DNA of 9,627 bases from Spirochaetaceae bacterium. GTDB taxonomy: Bacteria; Spirochaetota; Spirochaetia; SZUA-6; Fen-1364. The notes under the pieces were generated by a model that had not been told where the DNA came from, made no database searches, and worked only from the letters and a program-made list of their open reading frames with translations. The stretch lies in the NCBI GenBank assembly GCA_003170115.1, contig PMZS01000380.1:2869-12495 (forward strand). Reading direction: 5' to 3'. Below are positions 6,853 to 9,627 of this stretch, piece after piece. Position 1 is the stretch's first letter. Every line of letters starts with the position of its first letter. The translations under genes and the position numbers were made by a program.

Positions 6853-7410
6853 TCAGATGTAGGAGACGAGATTCGGCTTCCTCTCCGGAGCTTCCGGCGC
6901 AGAAGACGCTTTGTATCCCAGGTTGATTCCGAACTGCGGGACATACCCCTCCGGCAGCATGAGGACCTTTGCGTATTCCCGGATGCGTGGACTCGCCGCG
7001 AGCATTTCCAGGATCCCTATCCAGCAGGAGCCGATTCCCAATGATTCCGCCGCGATGAGCATGTTCTCTGTTGCCGCGGCAGCGTTGACAATGCCGAATC
7101 GATCGTTCTGCTCGCTTGAAACGATGACAACGGTCGGAGCGTTCCGGAAGACACTGTTGCTCCCCCGCCTCACGATCTTTCTGACACTCTCGTCTCCGCT
7201 TCTCTCGACCTCGTCCACGATCCAATCGTCGACTTTTTGCCTCATCTCCTTGCTTTGAATGACAGTATGGTGCAGGTTCTGCACGCCCTTGTGGCTGGGG
7301 GCGTAGAGCCCTGCCTCCACAATCCAGTCGAGCTCCTTTTTCCCGATCTGCTCATCGGTGAAATCCCTGATGCTTCTTCTGCTTCGAATGATCCGTAGGG
7401 TCTCGTTCAT
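6853..7410 (-). CDS. Nitroreductase-family flavoprotein
   Basis: A small FMN-dependent oxidoreductase of the nitroreductase superfamily, 185 residues, cytosolic and normally a homodimer using NAD(P)H. The N-terminal FMN-phosphate motif is RSRRSIRDF (9-17). APSHKGVQNLHHTVI (37-51) occupies the place of the usual APSaxNxQPW segment but with LHH instead of PWH, so the flavin-edge pocket differs from NfsB. AAAATENMLIAAESLGIGSCWIG (110-132, described in part) is the dimer/FMN helix, and GINLGYKAS with PERKP near the end completes the fold. The natural substrate is unknown; the family covers nitroaromatics, enones, quinones and dehalogenation. The ATG at 7410 has GGAGA (7416-7420, minus strand) upstream. 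It follows isomerase 2 by 30 nt on the same strand, so the two are probably one operon. Its 3' end is 7 nt from the convergent permease 2 stop, with no visible terminator between. Confidence 0.88.
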   Translation of the reverse strand: MNETLRIIRSRRSIRDFTDEQIGKKELDWIVEAGLYAPSHKGVQNLHHTVIQSKEMRQKVDDWIVDEVERSGDESVRKIVRRGSNSVFRNAPTVVIVSSEQNDRFGIVNAAAATENMLIAAESLGIGSCWIGILEMLAASPRIREYAKVLMLPEGYVPQFGINLGYKASSAPEAPERKPNLVSYI

Positions 7411-7440
7411 GCGCTTCTCCGTCTGGCCGATTCCACGTGG

Positions 7441-8406
7441 TCAGCGGCGCGGTGCCGCGTCCCCCTGTGGCAGATGGTCGGGGAGGACAGACCGCAGGAA
7501 CGACACGGCCTTCTGCACGCCGACAATGGCGGGCATCGTGAGGTCCTCCTGCTCGATGCTGATCACGCCGTCGTACCCCGCCATCCGCACGACAACGAGG
7601 AACTCCCTCCACCACTGCTCGCCGTGGCCATAGCCGAGCGCGACATAGTTCCAGGCCCGTCGGGCAAAATGTTCCGCCGTCTTTGGATCGAGCACTCCGT
7701 TCACGCCTGCAATTCCGCGCTCAATCCGGCAGTCCTTTGCATGGACGTGATGGATTGCGCCGGAGAGCGTGCGGGCGGCTTCGATGGGATCGGCGCCCAT
7801 CCAGAACATGTGGCTCGGGTCCAGGTTCATCCCCACCATTTCGCCTGCGGCATCCCGCAGCCTCAGGAGTGTCTCGACGTTGTAGACGATCTGAAAGGCG
7901 CAGTTTTCCAGGGCGATGCACTCGATCCCATGATCTCGAGCGCGGCGAACCGTCTCACGCCAGTAGGGTATGACAACCTCGTTCCACTGCCACGATAGAA
8001 TCTCGGTCGCCGCTGGCGGCCACGACGTCACGATCCAGCTGGGGTTCTTGTCACCGGGCGCCGCCGGCAGCCCCGACGTCATCACGATCTTCCTGATGCC
8101 CCAGGCCTCGGCGAGAGCGAAGGTCTTTCGCACAACCGCTTCGCTCCTTTCGCCCTCCGAGCCGGGCGCAAGCTGGTTCCCCGAGCAGTTGAGCGCAACG
8201 ATATCTGCATTGGCCGCTCTCACCTGGTCTCGATAGTCGTCGCGCGCGCCCTTGCTGCTCACAAGCTCATCCAACTTCAGGTGCGGCGCGCTGGACCAGG
8301 GGCCGCAGGGAATCTCCAGTTTTGTGACACCCAGCGAGACGATCGTCTCCAGCATCTCCGCGAAGGGGAGAAACCCCAGTCCGTCAGTAACAAACCCGAT
8401 TTCCAT
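7441..8406 (-). CDS. Sugar phosphate isomerase/epimerase (xylose isomerase-like TIM barrel), intact
   Basis: A cytosolic metal-dependent TIM-barrel isomerase/epimerase of the AP-endonuclease-2/IolE-like family, 321 residues. The barrel begins at MEIGFVTDGLGFLPFAEML. Expected metal ligands are all present: E167 (CIALENCAF), D196 and H199 (MNLDPSHMFWMGADP), H222 (HHVHAKD) and E285 (GYDGVISIEQED). The NLDPSH-MGADP motif is typical of a subgroup found in sugar and inositol catabolism clusters. The ATG at 8406 is chosen because AGGAGGAGA lies just upstream (8416-8424, minus strand) and the barrel's first strand starts there. In-frame sequence back to 8514 is Cys/Arg/Pro-rich and not homologous-looking. 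It differs clearly from the truncated relative at 760-1350 and is not a duplicate of it. It is followed closely by the nitroreductase gene and preceded by a 192-nt regulatory gap. The reaction cannot be narrowed further from sequence. Confidence 0.88.
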   Translation of the reverse strand: MEIGFVTDGLGFLPFAEMLETIVSLGVTKLEIPCGPWSSAPHLKLDELVSSKGARDDYRDQVRAANADIVALNCSGNQLAPGSEGERSEAVVRKTFALAEAWGIRKIVMTSGLPAAPGDKNPSWIVTSWPPAATEILSWQWNEVVIPYWRETVRRARDHGIECIALENCAFQIVYNVETLLRLRDAAGEMVGMNLDPSHMFWMGADPIEAARTLSGAIHHVHAKDCRIERGIAGVNGVLDPKTAEHFARRAWNYVALGYGHGEQWWREFLVVVRMAGYDGVISIEQEDLTMPAIVGVQKAVSFLRSVLPDHLPQGDAAPRR

Positions 8407-8463
8407 AGGTCGCGCTCTCCTCCTGGGAGGACATGGATCTCCCTGCCCCGGGCAAACGGCGCA

Positions 8464-8474
8464 ACGGTGACCGT
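8464..8474. promoter_or_regulatory. Short palindrome at the predicted start of transcription, candidate operator
   Basis: ACGGT-G-ACCGT is a perfect 5-1-5 palindrome, nested inside a wider GGCAA (8451-8455) and TTGCC (8477-8481) inverted repeat. It lies just downstream of the predicted transcription start of the isomerase 2 gene, where repressor operators are common. No matching second copy was seen before the plus-strand operon, so the regulator cannot be named. Confidence 0.3.
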
Positions 8475-8485
8475 CCTTGCCAGTC

Positions 8486-8514
8486 ACGCTATCACATAAA
8501 GTGTACGATGTCAA
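8486..8514 (-). promoter_or_regulatory. Candidate sigma-70 promoter for isomerase 2 - nitroreductase
   Basis: On the minus strand a perfect TTGACA (plus 8509-8514) is followed after 17 nt by TAGCGT (plus 8486-8491), a poor -10 match (3 of 6) but with an extended TGA just before it. The region is clearly more AT-rich than the surrounding genes. The start of transcription would be near 8479, about 73 nt before the ATG at 8406. An imperfect inverted repeat, TGTCAACCAAAAGTTGGACA (8509-8528), overlaps the -35 and could be an operator. Confidence 0.4.
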
Positions 8515-8598
8515 CCAAAAGTTGGACAGATTGTGGTGTTACTTGTCACCTGTGGCCCGTTGCAGCAGCTGATGGAAGCCGCGTTCGCAACGGCTCTG

Positions 8599-9627
8599 TC
8601 ATCCCGCGCCGAGCCAGCTGCCGTAGCGCGGAATCATCGGGACATCCAGGTTGATGTCCGGCCCGAAGAACTTGATGATGTGAAGTTCGCCCCGGCCCGT
8701 GTTTTCCACGGTGATGGGGACCGTTGCTCGGGCGTGAGACACCAGCAGCTCCTCCCGGGAGAAGTCGCCCGCCTTGATGTCGTGCCCGTCAAACCTGCCC
8801 GCGCCTCTCCACACGAGGATGTTGTACACACCCTTGTCCTTGCTCGTGTACTTTCCGCCCGGCTTCACGACGAGCTTCTTGCCGCTGAACTTGCGAGTAT
8901 TGTAGTAGATCCATTGTTCCTCGCCCCTTGCCTGCGTTCCGCCGGGCACGGGCTGGGGAGAAGTGTGGCGGTTCTCGTAGAAGAACGGGTTTCCGCTGAG
9001 CATCCAGTCGATCTGGTTGAGCACGGCGCGCTCTCCCAGTCGCGTGCGGTCGTCGGGATGGACGTCCTTGAACAGCATCTCCTTGGAGATGATCCTTCCG
9101 GCGTTCAGAGCCTGGAGCATGGCGAAGACGTCGGAGTCCTCCTGAAGCTCGATTGTCAGCGCGGTACCCGGAGCGTGCAGACCGCCCGACGGGAGATGGA
9201 AGCCTTCGTCCGGCACCTGCAGGTACGCGCGGGCGCAGCGCAGGATGAGGTCGTCCTTCCATTCCACCAGGTAGGGAAGAAGGATGTCGAACTGCTTGCG
9301 TTCCACGATGGACGGATGGACGCCGAAGAACGTCTCGGGATGGGGTCCCATGTCCACACCGTCGGGGAAATAGTACGCCTCTTCCTTCGCCGTGCAGCCG
9401 AGCTTGTCAACGTCCTCCTGGCGTTGGTGGAGGTGATAGGGGAGGCGCGCCGCGTAGTCGAAGATCTTCGCGAGGCGCCCCAGGCCCTTGTGCGTGCGCG
9501 CGTACTCCCCGCCCATGATGAGGTCGCCGGCCGCGCCGACCGCGTCCCGCAGCGTGAGACGCTGCCCGTCGAGGCCGCCGATGTAGCTCAGCCCCTCGTC
9601 GGCAGGGACGCATCGCGAACGCCGTTG
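8599..9627 (-). CDS. Class I mannose-6-phosphate isomerase-like cupin enzyme, 5'-partial
   Basis: A cytosolic metal-dependent cupin related to class I phosphomannose isomerases, which interconvert an aldose and a ketose (phosphate). The frame is open from the window edge to the TGA at 8599-8601, about 342 codons; the true start is beyond 9627. The PMI metal site is recognisable: the two His of LPYHLHQRQ (codons 9433-9435 and 9427-9429), a Glu of AKEEAYYF (9379-9384), and the His of PSGGLHAPG (9175-9177). Between the Glu and the last His lie about 65 residues, as in PMI-type double cupins. A second cupin-like segment, KKLVVKPGGKYTSKDKGVYN, followed by VENTGRGELHIIKFFGP, forms the C-terminal half. 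It lacks the Arg-containing signature of canonical ManA near the end, so the substrate may not be mannose-6-phosphate. It is on the same strand as isomerase 2 but 192 nt upstream, with its own promoter region between. The ATG at 9516 is internal: GLSYIGGLDGQRLTLRDAVG precedes it in frame. Confidence 0.75.
   Translation of the reverse strand, partial: QRRSRCVPADEGLSYIGGLDGQRLTLRDAVGAAGDLIMGGEYARTHKGLGRLAKIFDYAARLPYHLHQRQEDVDKLGCTAKEEAYYFPDGVDMGPHPETFFGVHPSIVERKQFDILLPYLVEWKDDLILRCARAYLQVPDEGFHLPSGGLHAPGTALTIELQEDSDVFAMLQALNAGRIISKEMLFKDVHPDDRTRLGERAVLNQIDWMLSGNPFFYENRHTSPQPVPGGTQARGEEQWIYYNTRKFSGKKLVVKPGGKYTSKDKGVYNILVWRGAGRFDGHDIKAGDFSREELLVSHARATVPITVENTGRGELHIIKFFGPDINLDVPMIPRYGSWLGAG

Noticed and set aside
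6885..6897. Inverted repeat CCGGA-GCT-TCCGG as a terminator for permease 2
   Set aside because: It has only five pairs, lies inside nitroreductase coding sequence, and lacks a T-tract.
8416..8430. Hairpin hiding the isomerase 2 ribosome site (CCTCC next to GGAGG)
   Set aside because: The arms are separated by only two bases, leaving at most four stable pairs with a tetraloop; too weak to claim regulation.
8407..8514. Longer isomerase 2 beginning at a GTG at 8514
   Set aside because: The added 36 residues are Cys/Arg/Pro-rich, cover the predicted promoter, and a strong ribosome site precedes the ATG at 8406.
1..9627. tRNA, rRNA, CRISPR repeats, insertion sequence ends or phage genes
   Set aside because: No spaced repeats, cloverleaf-like sequences, transposase motifs or long terminal inverted repeats were seen on reading both strands.

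Overview
The window is a high-GC bacterial segment carrying an accessory carbohydrate-catabolism locus. No rRNA, tRNA, CRISPR array, transposase or phage gene is visible. The best taxonomic hint is the start of the ABC substrate-binding protein: a short Sec signal ending SFA-AG followed by SQEG, a style common in spirochaete binding proteins. A high-GC member of Spirochaetota is therefore plausible, but this is an inference from one signal peptide and general gene content.

Layout. (1) Bases 3-656 (+): C-terminal half of an MFS_1_like/HcaT-type transporter, cut by the window edge. A perfect 10-bp inverted repeat follows it, between convergent genes. (2) Bases 760-1350 (-): a TIM-barrel sugar phosphate isomerase/epimerase that has lost its N-terminal third. 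(3) Bases 1340-6845 (+): a five-gene block of ROK repressor, iron-dependent alcohol dehydrogenase, substrate-binding protein, and MalF-type and MalG-type permeases. This is a CUT1-like sugar importer without its own ATPase. (4) Bases 6853-9627 (-): a nitroreductase-family flavoprotein, a second sugar phosphate isomerase/epimerase, and a mannose-6-phosphate-isomerase-like cupin enzyme that runs off the right edge.

How the genes could work together. The ABC importer and the MFS protein would bring in a sugar, polyol or oligosaccharide. The isomerases/epimerases, the PMI-like enzyme and the Fe-ADH would interconvert and reduce or oxidise it. The ROK protein would repress the block until an inducer sugar binds. 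The substrate cannot be read from the sequence.

The most striking feature is damage. The first isomerase and the ROK gene meet head-to-head with the isomerase N-terminus missing. The ROK gene lacks an internal piece and is out of frame. The binding protein is frameshifted at a run of nine C and has no stop where one is expected. The second permease has a frameshift and an in-frame amber codon. Fe-ADH, permease 1, nitroreductase and isomerase 2 are intact. This is either a decaying importer/regulator operon or a draft assembly with indel errors; the sequence alone cannot fully separate the two, although the two apparent deletions are not simple homopolymer errors. Regulatory structures of note are a strong hairpin between the binding-protein and permease genes, a 21-codon leader ORF ending in an ATGA overlap with the binding-protein start, and a candidate promoter with palindromes upstream of isomerase 2. 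I did not find convincing evidence of a wholly new system.
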